In this document: positions 1-8,106 of the stretch, in pieces
Layout of the letters: each line of letters begins with the position of its first letter
Position numbering within the stretch: the stretch's first letter is position 1
Source: Clostridia bacterium
GTDB taxonomy: Bacteria > Bacillota > Clostridia > Oscillospirales > Acutalibacteraceae
Assembly: GCA_017436285.1 (NCBI GenBank)
Contig: JAFSDL010000013.1
Span: 89,075 to 153,074 of the forward strand
Direction: 5' to 3'
Length of the DNA: 64,000 nt
Made by a program: the position numbers and the translations under genes
Notes under the pieces: generated by a model
Told to the model about the DNA's origin: nothing
What the model saw: only the letters and a program-made list of their open reading frames with translations
Database searches by the model: none

Positions 1-1292
1 CTCCATTTTGCAATATCCTTACGGGGCTTGTTGCTTTCTCTGTCAATGTTTACCATTGCCTTTGATTTTTCGGGATTTGCAGTAAATACCTTGTAGAAAT
101 CCTCGTCAAATTTTTCTGCCCAAGCTGAAATATAATCATAAACAGTTTGTGCATTCATAACGGAAATAACATTTTTACTTACGTCATTGAGCTTTACAAG
201 GTCGAAAAGGCATCCGCTGGGGCTCATTTTCTTAAGATTAAAGGGGAATGAAAAGGCGTCTGCAGTTGGGTTTGCTCTTCTCCAATCCTCAAAGTTTGAG
301 TTAAGAAGGGTGAGAAGATATTCAATAAGGCTTTCCTTGGGGAAGCCCTCTTCAACAAAGTAGCTTACTGCTGCTTCAGGGTCCTTACGCTTTGAAAGCT
401 TACGCTTTGTTCCGTCCTCTTCATCAATTTTCATAACCTGAGGAGTGTGAGCATATTTGGGAACTTTAAAACCGCAAGCCTTGAAAAGAGCAATGTGCTT
501 AGGCACTGAGGAAATCCATTCCTCACCACGAATAACGTGAGTTGTTCTCATAAAGTGGTCATCACAAGCATGAGCAAAGTGATATGTAGGAATACCATCG
601 GATTTCAAAAGAACCTCATCAATAATATTTTCAGGCATTTCGATTTTGCCACGGATAATATCGTCAAAGAAAATTCTTTTATCTTCTTGTCCGTCAGAAC
701 AGAAGCGAAGCACATAGGGCTTACCGTTGTTTATATTCTCTTCAATTTCTTCAAAGGAAAGGTCACGGCACTTTGCCCATTTGCCGAAATAGCCCCGGAT
801 AAGAGCATCGCCCTTTTCCTGTTCCTGACGGATTTCAGAAAGCTCATCTGCAGTGCAGAAGCAGGGGTAGGCAAGTCCTTTTTGCACTAATTCCTTTGCA
901 ACAATGTGATAAATTTCAGCACGTTGGCTTTGGGTATAAGGTCCGTAAGCACCCTTTTCTGTGTTGAAGCCTGTAACACCCTCGTCAAAATCAATACCAA
1001 AGGAAGCAAAGCCATTGATAATCGCGGAAACGCCATCATCAATTTCGCGTTTTTTATCGGTATCCTCAACGCGAAGGAAGGCAACACCACCTGTTGCCTT
1101 TGCAGTAAGAACATCAACAAGAGCACCGAAAAGACCACCGATATGAAGATAACCTGTGGGTGAGGGTGCAAATCGTGTAACACGAGCACCTTCCTTTAAA
1201 TCTCTCTCGGGGTATCTTTTTTCAAGGTCTTCTATAGTTTCCGTAACATTCGGGAAAAGAAGCTCTGCTAATTTGTTGCAGTCGTAATTCAT
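1..1292 (-). CDS. gltX: glutamate--tRNA ligase (3' end beyond window)
   Basis: Charges tRNA-Glu with glutamate in the cytoplasm. Translated from the ATG at 1292, the N-terminal Rossmann domain carries the class I 'HIGH' motif as PSPTGYLHIGGL (about residues 43-54), and the 'KMSKS' loop appears as KLSKRKDP (about residue 290). About 430 residues are visible and the reading frame is still open at the left edge, so the anticodon-binding C-terminus is missing only because of the window limit. A near-consensus promoter lies at 1336-1364. No paralogue is visible, so I cannot say whether this enzyme is discriminating (Glu only) or also charges tRNA-Gln. Confidence 0.95.
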   Translation of the reverse strand, partial: MNYDCNKLAELLFPNVTETIEDLEKRYPERDLKEGARVTRFAPSPTGYLHIGGLFGALVDVLTAKATGGVAFLRVEDTDKKREIDDGVSAIINGFASFGIDFDEGVTGFNTEKGAYGPYTQSQRAEIYHIVAKELVQKGLAYPCFCTADELSEIRQEQEKGDALIRGYFGKWAKCRDLSFEEIEENINNGKPYVLRFCSDGQEDKRIFFDDIIRGKIEMPENIIDEVLLKSDGIPTYHFAHACDDHFMRTTHVIRGEEWISSVPKHIALFKACGFKVPKYAHTPQVMKIDEEDGTKRKLSKRKDPEAAVSYFVEEGFPKESLIEYLLTLLNSNFEDWRRANPTADAFSFPFNLKKMSPSGCLFDLVKLNDVSKNVISVMNAQTVYDYISAWAEKFDEDFYKVFTANPEKSKAMVNIDRESNKPRKDIAKW

Positions 1293-1335
1293 ATAAAAAA
1301 CTCCAATAAAATAAGATTGCATAATTTGACACTTT

Positions 1336-1364
1336 ATTATAGAAAAAAAATAGAAAAGTATCAA
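1336..1364 (-). promoter_or_regulatory. sigma-A promoter of gltX
   Basis: On the minus strand, -35 TTGATA (1359-1364) and -10 TATAAT (1336-1341) are separated by 17 bp, about 45 bp upstream of the gltX start. Confidence 0.7.
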
Positions 1365-1394
1365 TAGTTTTTGACGAATTTTTTATTAATTATC

Positions 1395-1423
1395 TTGTAA
1401 TTATACATATTATTTGATAGAAT
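1395..1423 (+). promoter_or_regulatory. probable promoter of the 1456 gene
   Basis: TTGTAA (1395-1400), a 17-bp spacer and TAGAAT (1418-1423) precede the small membrane protein gene. The match is reasonable but the surrounding DNA is very AT-rich. Confidence 0.45.
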
Positions 1424-1455
1424 TTTTCTAAAGAAAGCGAAAAGAGGTGCTTTTG

Positions 1456-2004
1456 ATGAATAATAATTTAATCACATTAGGCAAGAGAGAAAATGCGGTG
1501 TTTATTCTCACACCCTTATATTTGGTTTTGTTTTATTTTTTCAGGCAGTTTTATCTGATGGATGAAATCGGATTCGGGTTGCTTTTAAGGATTGCTTATT
1601 TGATTGCATTTATAACAGCAATTGTTGCCGTTTTGCGTTTTTTCCGTAGAATTATTTTGCCATCTAAAATACTCGAATATGATGGAATGCATTTATATAT
1701 TAACAGAGGAATTAAAGGTACTCAGATGATTCCCTGGAGTGATGTGAAAAGTGTTGATAATCTTCAGGTTCATGGCAGTGTTGATGCTTTTATAGATGCT
1801 ATAAGAAGAGTAACAAGTATTGGTGAATTTACGGGGATTTTGTCTGCTGCCTGGGATTTGTCTGCAACAGGTGTTATAGTTATCAACTGCAAAGGTGAAC
1901 TGGTAAGAGTTCACGGCATAAAAAACGCAAGAGAAGTGAGAAACGAACTTCATAAAATCATTTCTTCCAAAAGAAGAAGCATTGAAAAGGGATTCAGGGT
2001 GTAA
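1456..2004 (+). CDS. small membrane protein of unknown function (PH-like/YcxB-like C-terminus possible)
   Basis: A 182-residue protein. The start at 1456 is chosen because AAAGAGGTG lies just upstream; an in-frame GTG at 1447 lacks a ribosome site. Residues about 18-33 and 41-62 form two hydrophobic segments, probably a membrane hairpin. The rest is a soluble cytoplasmic domain with a strand-rich pattern (LEYDGMHLYINRG, then IPWSDVKSV, then GVIVINCKGELVRVHGIKN). That order (two membrane helices, then a 'bPH'-like domain with an IPWSDV motif) is seen in several uncharacterised Firmicutes families, but I cannot assign one with certainty. The gene ends 4 bases before the next start, so the two are probably co-transcribed. 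Confidence 0.7.
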   Translation: MNNNLITLGKRENAVFILTPLYLVLFYFFRQFYLMDEIGFGLLLRIAYLIAFITAIVAVLRFFRRIILPSKILEYDGMHLYINRGIKGTQMIPWSDVKSVDNLQVHGSVDAFIDAIRRVTSIGEFTGILSAAWDLSATGVIVINCKGELVRVHGIKNAREVRNELHKIISSKRRSIEKGFRV

Positions 2005-2008
2005 GAAT

Positions 2009-2623
2009 ATGAAGCTATATATCATCCGTCACGGAGAAACCTTTGGTAATCTTAATGGTGACGGCTTTTCCGAAACTAATTTGACACCAAAGGGCGAAAG
2101 GCAGATTGAGCTTTTAGGTGAAAGATTCAAAGAAGAAAGTATTGATAAATTCTATGTAAGCCCTTTGGTAAGGGCGGTAAAAACTGCAAATGCAGTGAGA
2201 AAATATCATAAAAATACACCGATTATTATTGATTCTCTTCTTCTTGAAAAAGGCACAGAGCCTCATTACATAGGTCTTGCCGATGAAGAAATAAAAAAGC
2301 TTTGCCCTGATGCCCAAATCAATCGTCGGACTCCTTTGGGAGAGGAAAACGATGAAAAAGCATATAACAGAGCAAAGGAAATAATAGAAAAAATCAAAGC
2401 CGAAAACGACTTTGAAAGCACAATTGTTATAATCGCTCACGGAACCTTTAACAGTTATCTTGTCCTCGCCGCTTTGGATTTTCCATTTAAAGAAAATTTC
2501 AACTTTTCCCATGTAAACACAGGTGTTTCGTTAGTTCAGACTATTAAAGAAAATGATGTTATTAAAACAAAGCTGAAATTTCTTAACGATTATTCACATC
2601 TTGATGAATTACCGCAAACCTAA
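2009..2623 (+). CDS. histidine phosphatase family protein (phosphoglycerate mutase-like)
   Basis: A 204-residue cytoplasmic phosphatase of the histidine phosphatase superfamily. The N-terminus carries the diagnostic RHG motif (residues 7-9), whose His8 becomes phosphorylated. The second catalytic His lies in VIIAHGTF (about residue 150), and the acidic residue follows LLEKGTEPHY. Length and motifs fit cobC/gpmB-like enzymes that act on small phosphomonoesters, and the substrate cannot be read from sequence. The ATG at 2009 follows AGGGTG. A start further upstream at 1982 would overlap the preceding gene and has no ribosome site. Confidence 0.88.
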   Translation: MKLYIIRHGETFGNLNGDGFSETNLTPKGERQIELLGERFKEESIDKFYVSPLVRAVKTANAVRKYHKNTPIIIDSLLLEKGTEPHYIGLADEEIKKLCPDAQINRRTPLGEENDEKAYNRAKEIIEKIKAENDFESTIVIIAHGTFNSYLVLAALDFPFKENFNFSHVNTGVSLVQTIKENDVIKTKLKFLNDYSHLDELPQT

Positions 2624-2650
2624 AAATGAGAAGCTAATGAATTTAGATGC

Positions 2651-2712
2651 AGAATGTGTTTTATTACCCCGAAGGTGTATATAGATACTCCGAGTGGGTA
2701 AGAAAACACAAA
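2651..2712. repeat. inverted repeat between histidine phosphatase gene and rnpB
   Basis: TGTGTTTTATTACCC and GGGTAAGAAAACACA form a 15-bp stem with one mismatch around a loop of about 30 nt. The loop itself contains GGTGTAT/GATACTCC-type pairing. It lies directly before the bidirectional terminator and could be an extended 3' structure of the upstream mRNA or a small RNA. Confidence 0.5.
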
Positions 2713-2714
2713 AA

Positions 2715-2750
2715 AAAGAAGAGTAGACTTTTGATTGTCTGCTCTTCTTT
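2715..2750. terminator. bidirectional rho-independent terminator
   Basis: AAGAAGAGTAGAC and GTCTGCTCTTCTT form a near-perfect 13-bp stem with T-runs on both strands. It serves the histidine phosphatase gene on the plus strand and rnpB on the minus strand. Confidence 0.8.
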
Positions 2751-2772
2751 TTGTTCTGCGCTAAATTAATAG

Positions 2773-3121
2773 CTTATCGGTAAAACTGTAAGCCGGGTTC
2801 TGTCGTTTAAGGCAATCATCTATCTACGCCATTTGTTGCCAAATGGCTCTAGCCACCCTTCGGGGTTGCGAATAAAATTCGCTGCACGGCGCACCCCAGT
2901 CGGTGTTGCATCGGGTAGGGTTTACATGGCCATAATGTCTCCACTATGCCGGTGAGCTCTTACCTCGCCTTTCCACCCTTACCGAATAAGTTCGGCGGTA
3001 TATCTCTGTTGCACTTTCCCTAAGGTTACCCTCGGCTGCCGTTAGCAGTTACCCTGCCGTGAGATGCCCGGACTTTCCTCGTCTACGATAAATCGCATCC
3101 GCGATTGCCCATTTTACCGAG
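2773..3121 (-). ncRNA. rnpB: RNase P RNA (bacterial type A)
   Basis: The catalytic RNA that trims the 5' leaders of pre-tRNAs. The minus strand contains the universally conserved P4 5' half GAGGAAAGTCCGGGC (near 3083-3069) and the 3' partner ending ACAGAACCCGGCTTACAG (2807-2787 region). It also contains the GGGTAA/GGAAAGTGCAACAGA core. The ends pair as P1 (TCGGTAAAA with TTTTACCGA), which sets the boundaries. A consensus promoter at 3126-3154 predicts transcription starting at about 3119-3121, in agreement with P1. Confidence 0.96.
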
Positions 3122-3125
3122 GAAG

Positions 3126-3154
3126 ATTCTACAACAGAATTTTTGTTTAGTCAA
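3126..3154 (-). promoter_or_regulatory. sigma-A promoter of rnpB
   Basis: TTGACT (3149-3154), a 17-bp spacer and TAGAAT (3126-3131) on the minus strand, placed exactly right for the 5' end of RNase P RNA. Confidence 0.8.
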
Positions 3155-3221
3155 GTGGAAATATTTAGTGTGAAGAAAAATTAAGAATTCCAAATTAGAA
3201 ATCGAGAGTGTTTTTACGAGC

Positions 3222-3535
3222 CACCAGTCGCCGGCTACCAGCAATAGGGTCTGCGACGCAATTATAAAAATGTACTATCATAGTTCGTTGTGTGGTATAG
3301 GCGAGCCTATACCTTACGGTTATGACACTATACGTATCACTTAAACCATTACATCCGTAAGGCACTGGCTTGCCTGTGCCACAGAATATATATAGTTATC
3401 AGCTTGCAGAATTGAAACATAAGGTTTATTCTTCTTTATTTGTTAGAACAGATTTGAAAATATTTATAACGAGTTAGTTTTTGTTTTGAAAATTAGCAAC
3501 TGGAGGCTGGCGACTGGAAACTGGTGGCTAACGAC
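3222..3535. repeat. composite intergenic repeat (REP-like modules inside inverted CCAGTCGCC repeats)
   Basis: No gene is visible in 3122-3638. The stretch holds a module GGGTCTGCGACGCAATTATA (3247-3266), a palindromic module TGGTATAGGCGAGCCTATACC (from 3292) and a related module CCGTAAGGCACTGGCTTGCC (from 3355). These lie between CCACCAGTCGCC-type sequence (3222-3240) and its approximate inverse at 3499-3530. The same modules recur in the same order at 57486-57627, and singly elsewhere. Confidence 0.75.
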
Positions 3536-3565
3536 TGTTTTTGCTTTGTTTTCGACAAATTGCGG

Positions 3566-3594
3566 TTGCAAGTGATAAAAAAATATAGTACAAT
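3566..3594 (+). promoter_or_regulatory. promoter of the NUDIX gene
   Basis: TTGCAA (3566-3571), a 17-bp spacer and TACAAT (3589-3594), 45 bp before the start codon. Confidence 0.6.
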
Positions 3595-3638
3595 GTATAT
3601 GTATAACTATGCAAAAAACTTGTTAAGAGGTAGTAATT

Positions 3639-4190
3639 ATGAAGCTTGAAGAAAAGAAAATTTCTTCCGAAGAAATTTTTGACGGAGTTGCAATTCATCT
3701 TTTCAGAGATGAAATTCTTCTTCCAAACGGCAATAAGGGTGTTCGTGAGGTTATCCGCCACCCCGGTGCAGTATGCGTTCTGCCCATAACTGAGGATGGT
3801 CAGGTTGTTTTTGTTAATCAGTTCAGATATGCTCTCAATAAGGTTACCTTAGAGGTTCCTGCAGGCAAGCTTGAAAAGGGGGAGGACCCTATGGAAGCCG
3901 CTCTTCGTGAGCTTTCTGAGGAAACAGGGCTTACTGCAAACAATATTTTTTCAATCGGTGATTTATATACCACTCCCGCACTTATTGACGAGGTAATCCA
4001 TATGTATATTGCAACAGATTTTATTCAGGGTGAACAGCATCTTGATGAGGATGAGTTTGTGAACACACTTAAAATGCCCTTAAGTCAGGCAGTCCGAATG
4101 GTTATGAACGGTGAAATCAAGGATTCCAAAACCCAGACAATAATTCTTAAGGCAGATAAATATTTTGAAAGGCAGGGTGGCAATAAATGA
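3639..4190 (+). CDS. NUDIX hydrolase, ADP-ribose pyrophosphatase-like
   Basis: A 183-residue cytoplasmic hydrolase. The full Nudix box GX5EX7REUXEEXGU is present at residues 76-98 (G76, E82, R90, E91, E94, E95, G97). A conserved region before it (VFVNQFRYALNKVTLEVPAG) is typical of ADP-ribose/ADP-sugar pyrophosphatases of the NudF/YqkG type, which clear ADP-ribose to AMP and ribose 5-phosphate. Family and length agree well; the exact substrate is inferred from the subfamily. The start follows AAGAGGTAG. The stop overlaps the next start (ATGA), so translation of the two is probably coupled, although the second product is secreted. Confidence 0.9.
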   Translation: MKLEEKKISSEEIFDGVAIHLFRDEILLPNGNKGVREVIRHPGAVCVLPITEDGQVVFVNQFRYALNKVTLEVPAGKLEKGEDPMEAALRELSEETGLTANNIFSIGDLYTTPALIDEVIHMYIATDFIQGEQHLDEDEFVNTLKMPLSQAVRMVMNGEIKDSKTQTIILKADKYFERQGGNK

Positions 4191-5950
4191 AAACTATGAA
4201 AAAAGCGTTATCGGTATTTCTTGCAGTATTTTGCTTGATTTCTGCCTTTTCAGTTACAACCTCAGCGGCAACAAAATATAAATCCTATGAGGGTAAATAC
4301 GGCTTGATGATTCCCGTTAAATCAAACTTTAAAACTCAATGCGAATCATATTCTGTTAAAGAAGATAAAGGCTTGCTTACCTTTAAATTTGACAGTAAGG
4401 GTAAAAAGGATAATGTTTATTATGGCTTTACTATTTACTCTGATGCAGAAAGGCAGAATATTCTCATAAACAAAAGCGGTGCATTCCCCACTGTTGACAG
4501 TACGGGTAGCCTTAACATTGATTTTTCAAAGCTCGAAAGCGGAACATACTATGGTCTGACCTTCACATATATTCAGAAGGATGAGGACCTTATTATTGAT
4601 AAGGATAGCATATATCAGTTCGATATAAAGCTTAATAAAATTGCTAATGTCACACCGAAAATATACGAGGCTGAGGCACTCTATACAGGTAACTACATTA
4701 AGTGGAAAAAGGTCACCTATGCAGATTTTTACAGGGTTTACAGAAAGCAGGAGGGCACAGATTACCGGATAATTGCAGATGTAAAGGGGCGCGAATATAC
4801 TGATAAAACTGCAGTAAAGGGCGAAAAATACACCTACACCATCAGGGCATTTGATGGAAAGTGCTACAGTAAGCAAAACAAAATCGGTGTGGATTTGATT
4901 TATCTTGAAGCACCTGTGCTTAATGCTCCCAAAACACTTGAGGATAATAAAATCCGCATTTCCTGGAAAGAGGTTAAGGGTGCAGAAAAATACAGAATAT
5001 ACAGAAAAACCGCAGACGAGAAGAAATATACCCGTATTGCAACAGTTGATGCAGATGCTTTAAAATATACCGATAAATCCTCCAAGACTGACGGTGAAAA
5101 ATATATTTATGCAGTTAAGGCTGTAAACGGTACAAGCTCAGGTGTTTTATCAAACAAAAAATCAATAACCCTTTTCGGTGTTAAAAAGCCTGCTGCTTAT
5201 GGTGCGGGTCAGGCTATAAGGGTTGAGTGGAAAAAGGTTAAAAATGCCATAGGCTATAAGCTTTATAAAAAGAACAGTGAAGACAACTGGGATTTGATTT
5301 ATTCAGGTGCGGACGAGCTTTTCTATGTTGATGCAGAGGTTACTCCCGGAAAAGAATATGCTTATTCACTTGTTGTGGAAAAGGAAAATGAAAGCAGCAG
5401 CTTTGATACAAAGGGCGTTACCGCCCACTGCCTTGCAGAGCCAAAAATCACAACCATAAAGGCAGATGTTGATAACAGCATATTCCTTAAATGGAAAGCA
5501 GTTGAGGGTGCAACAAAATATAAGATTTACAGAGAATCACCCTTTGAAGAATATAAGCTTGTGGGCACCACCAAAAAAACAAGCTTCTATGATAAAACCG
5601 AAAAGGCTAACAACTATTTCTACAACTATTATGTAGTAGCAGCCAATGAATATGGCGAGGGCGTTTCAGGTAACAATGTTCGCACATACTTGTATATGAA
5701 TGCACCTGAATTGGTTTCTGTTAAGTGGAATGACGGTAATTTGGTTAAATGGAAGCGCGTTGCAGGTGCTACCTCTTATAAGATTTACAGAAGAACACCA
5801 TCAGGTGATTACAAGGAGATTGCAGAGGTTGCCGATGTTCTTTCCTACAAGGATAAAACTGCTAAAAAGAGTTCAGAATACTATTACACCGTTACAGCAA
5901 TGAACGGAAAATATGAGGGCTCTTATGAAAGCGGAATAAGAGTTAACTGA
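4187..5950 (+). CDS. secreted protein with fibronectin type III repeats
   Basis: A 587-residue exported protein. Residues 1-27 form a signal peptide ending in SVTTSAA. Residues about 30-155 are an unrecognised beta-rich domain (YGLMIPVKSNF ... GTYYGLTFTYIQKD). Five FN3-like repeats of about 85 residues follow, each with the core 'W K x V x G A x x Y K I Y R K ... Y x Y x V x A x N'. The second such gene (23401-26361) has the same N-terminal domain and nine repeats, so the two are paralogues. FN3 arrays are common in cell-surface and glycan-binding proteins. No catalytic domain, LPXTG motif or transmembrane anchor is visible. A terminator follows at 5963. Confidence 0.85.
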   Translation: MKTMKKALSVFLAVFCLISAFSVTTSAATKYKSYEGKYGLMIPVKSNFKTQCESYSVKEDKGLLTFKFDSKGKKDNVYYGFTIYSDAERQNILINKSGAFPTVDSTGSLNIDFSKLESGTYYGLTFTYIQKDEDLIIDKDSIYQFDIKLNKIANVTPKIYEAEALYTGNYIKWKKVTYADFYRVYRKQEGTDYRIIADVKGREYTDKTAVKGEKYTYTIRAFDGKCYSKQNKIGVDLIYLEAPVLNAPKTLEDNKIRISWKEVKGAEKYRIYRKTADEKKYTRIATVDADALKYTDKSSKTDGEKYIYAVKAVNGTSSGVLSNKKSITLFGVKKPAAYGAGQAIRVEWKKVKNAIGYKLYKKNSEDNWDLIYSGADELFYVDAEVTPGKEYAYSLVVEKENESSSFDTKGVTAHCLAEPKITTIKADVDNSIFLKWKAVEGATKYKIYRESPFEEYKLVGTTKKTSFYDKTEKANNYFYNYYVVAANEYGEGVSGNNVRTYLYMNAPELVSVKWNDGNLVKWKRVAGATSYKIYRRTPSGDYKEIAEVADVLSYKDKTAKKSSEYYYTVTAMNGKYEGSYESGIRVN

Positions 5951-5962
5951 TAAAAAAATATG

Positions 5963-5991
5963 CCCCGAAGGCTTCATTGAAGTCTTCGGGG
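5963..5991 (+). terminator. rho-independent terminator
   Basis: CCCCGAAGGCTTC and GAAGTCTTCGGGG form a strong stem just after the FN3 gene. AT-rich flanks on both sides could let it act for the convergent gene too. Confidence 0.75.
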
Positions 5992-6003
5992 TATTAATGT
6001 TAT

Positions 6004-6681
6004 TTATTTAACTCTATCGAGCATACCCTTTTTATACATAAACAATGCGCCGCCTACGGAAGCAACAATACCTACGAAAAGGAGTGTGCTTGCGCCCATT
6101 GAGCCTGAGAAGATAAGAACAATTATCATCACAATAATGGGGAAGAAGGAAATTCTCCAATGCTTGATAAAGTAGCCTGCGCCAAGAGCACCGAAAAGTG
6201 CAGGAAGAACCTGAGCAAATGCAGGCTTCAGAAGTGCATTATCTGTAAATGCCTGAAGGAACGGAGCGAAAATAATAACACCGATTGCAAGAATAATTGT
6301 TGTCACAATAGATGATGTTGCAATAGCAATTGTTGAAACAACCTCGCCCTCTTCGGAGTTAGCCTTAACATTTGCGCCCTCCATTGCATTGATAGCACAG
6401 GGAAGCTTAAGGTTTGCGATATTACCTGTTACGAATGAAAGATATGTACCACCTGCACCGAGCATAGGAGTATAAACAATAACCTCAACAACTGCAACAG
6501 TCCAATATGTAGGAATGAGCTTGAGAAGACCTGCAAGAATTCCGTTTATAGGTGGAAATACATTGAGGTAAAGGCAGATGCCTATGGGGAACATAAGAAG
6601 CGCACAAAGTGCGGTTATAGTTGAAATTCTGCCCCAGGAATGAACTCGGTCAAAATATGTTTTGTTTTTGTTTTTAGCCAT
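6004..6681 (-). CDS. multi-pass membrane protein, partner of DUF5058 protein
   Basis: A 225-residue integral membrane protein with about six hydrophobic segments (residues about 18-44, 52-72, 75-92, 125-150, 160-180 and 187-210). The start at 6681 is chosen because GGAGGGG lies 6 bases upstream. A conserved loop before the central helices reads LPCAINAMEGANVKANSEEGEVVSTIAIATSS, strongly suggesting a functional site. From memory, proteins with this loop sit next to DUF5058 genes in several Clostridia. It overlaps the ribosome-binding region of the upstream gene's end, so both are made from one mRNA. Function is unknown; a two-subunit transporter is an inference. Confidence 0.75.
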   Translation of the reverse strand: MAKNKNKTYFDRVHSWGRISTITALCALLMFPIGICLYLNVFPPINGILAGLLKLIPTYWTVAVVEVIVYTPMLGAGGTYLSFVTGNIANLKLPCAINAMEGANVKANSEEGEVVSTIAIATSSIVTTIILAIGVIIFAPFLQAFTDNALLKPAFAQVLPALFGALGAGYFIKHWRISFFPIIVMIIVLIFSGSMGASTLLFVGIVASVGGALFMYKKGMLDRVK

Positions 6682-6683
6682 TT

Positions 6684-7517
6684 TTAACCCCTCCATTCAA
6701 GCATTGCAATTTCTTCGGGAAGAATATTGAAGAAAACGATTGCGGCAACCATTGCGATTATCATACCGATTGGCATAACGAATGGCTCTAACCAAGCGAG
6801 CTTGAGCTTCTTTGCGAGAACCTCAAGTGCAATTGAAACAACAATAGCAACAACAAGTGTGATTATTGAAAGCACGCCTGCACCGTCACCAAAGGTTTCG
6901 GGCTTACCTGAGCCGATAATAGCACGAGCGATAAATGCACCGATAAGACCAATGAAAATAGCGGGAGTTGCGAAATCGTTGATGAATCCGTTGAGACTTC
7001 TTTTTTTCTTGCCGTCTGCAGGAGCATTTTCTGTTGCTTCTGCTTTGGGAGCCTCTTTTTTACCTGCCTGAAGAATTTTCTTATGAAGAGGCTTTGCAAG
7101 GAAGGGAAGAATTACGAGAGAGAAGCAGATACCAAGGGTCATAACCCAGGCAACACCTGCATAAACCTCAGGGTCGGAAACTGCAACTGCCATACCGCCC
7201 TCGTGACCAAAGGCTTCCATAGCTGCTTCTGCTGCGGTTGTTTCGTACATTAAGTTACCGATAACCGAAAGGCGAACCCAGGGGATAACGGGACCCAATG
7301 CAGGAACAAGAGCAATAATTGTTGCAAGAATTGAAAGTGCGGAAGGAATTGTAAAGAGCGCGCTTGAAGTAATAGCATTGCGAAGCTTTGATTTGTCCAA
7401 GCCAAGTGTTCTGCCTTGCTTATATGCTTTAATAAGGAAGAAAACAGACTGAGCGAGGACAAAAAGGATAACTGCACCTGCTATAAGGTATAACGCGGTT
7501 GAATACTTGAAATCCAT
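6684..7517 (-). CDS. DUF5058-family membrane protein
   Basis: A 277-residue membrane protein with about seven hydrophobic segments. The motif SALFTIPSALSILATIIALVP (residues about 51-71), followed by LGPVIPWVRLSVIGNLMYETTAAEAA, matches my recollection of the DUF5058 family of Clostridia. A charged, low-complexity cytoplasmic linker (KKEAPKAEATENAPADGKKKR) separates the two helix blocks. The start at 7517 follows GGTAGTG; an in-frame start 60 bases further upstream has no ribosome site. It is the first gene of a two-gene operon with the 6004-6681 gene and has a consensus promoter at 7549-7577. Transported substrate, if any, is unknown. Confidence 0.78.
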   Translation of the reverse strand: MDFKYSTALYLIAGAVILFVLAQSVFFLIKAYKQGRTLGLDKSKLRNAITSSALFTIPSALSILATIIALVPALGPVIPWVRLSVIGNLMYETTAAEAAMEAFGHEGGMAVAVSDPEVYAGVAWVMTLGICFSLVILPFLAKPLHKKILQAGKKEAPKAEATENAPADGKKKRSLNGFINDFATPAIFIGLIGAFIARAIIGSGKPETFGDGAGVLSIITLVVAIVVSIALEVLAKKLKLAWLEPFVMPIGMIIAMVAAIVFFNILPEEIAMLEWRG

Positions 7518-7548
7518 ATTTATCACTACCTTTTTAAAATATGACACA

Positions 7549-7577
7549 ATTTTAACAGTATATAAATAAAATGTCAA
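7549..7577 (-). promoter_or_regulatory. promoter of the DUF5058 operon
   Basis: TTGACA (7572-7577), a 17-bp spacer and TAAAAT (7549-7554) on the minus strand, about 30 bp upstream of the start codon. Confidence 0.75.
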
Positions 7578-7581
7578 TTAA

Positions 7582-8043
7582 TTACAGCTTTTTATTTATA
7601 CAAATAATGCCATTTTCTGTGATATCAATAACACCATAGCACCCGTCACGAAGGCTACCGGGATTGAAATAATAAATGCCGTCCTTGTAGATGCTTTCGG
7701 GCTTGTGAGTGTGGCCGAAAAGAACAATATCACATTTTTCGCTTACTGCTTCAAGAATTAAATCCTCTAATCCGAATTTAACATTTTGCAAATATCCGTG
7801 AGTTGCCATTATTTTTTTATTGCATATTGTTCTGATATCTTTTTCAGGAAGAAATGAGGATAAATCACAATTCCCGCGAACACCGATAAAGGCCTGCTCC
7901 TTACCGTAAATGAACTGAGCCTCTTCAAATTCTCTTGCACCGTCACCTAAGAAATAAACAACCTCTGCGGTTGGCTCCTCTGTAATGGCGGAAAAAAGAT
8001 TGAAATTGTGCTTGTGTGAATCAGAAAGTACGAGTATGCGCAT
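7582..8043 (-). CDS. YfcE/MJ0936-type metallophosphoesterase
   Basis: A 153-residue cytoplasmic phosphodiesterase of the calcineurin-like superfamily. The metal-binding motifs appear in order: DSH (residues 7-9), LGDGA (about 33-37), GVRGNCD (about 54-60), ATHGY (about 80) and FGHTHKP (about 108-114). The short length and GHTHKP ending match the YfcE/YsnB group, which hydrolyse small phosphodiesters in vitro with unclear physiological substrate. AAGGGGTT precedes the ATG. The gene ends 5 bases from the DUF5058 promoter. Confidence 0.9.
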   Translation of the reverse strand: MRILVLSDSHKHNFNLFSAITEEPTAEVVYFLGDGAREFEEAQFIYGKEQAFIGVRGNCDLSSFLPEKDIRTICNKKIMATHGYLQNVKFGLEDLILEAVSEKCDIVLFGHTHKPESIYKDGIYYFNPGSLRDGCYGVIDITENGIICINKKL

Positions 8044-8106
8044 ACATATTCAACCCCTTAATTCAATATATTGTATTAATTATAGTACTATGGGTTGGTG
8101 ATTTCA

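Noticed and set aside
887-1189. 100-codon open frame on the minus strand
   Set aside because: It lies out of frame within gltX, which shows strong motif conservation; it has no ribosome site.
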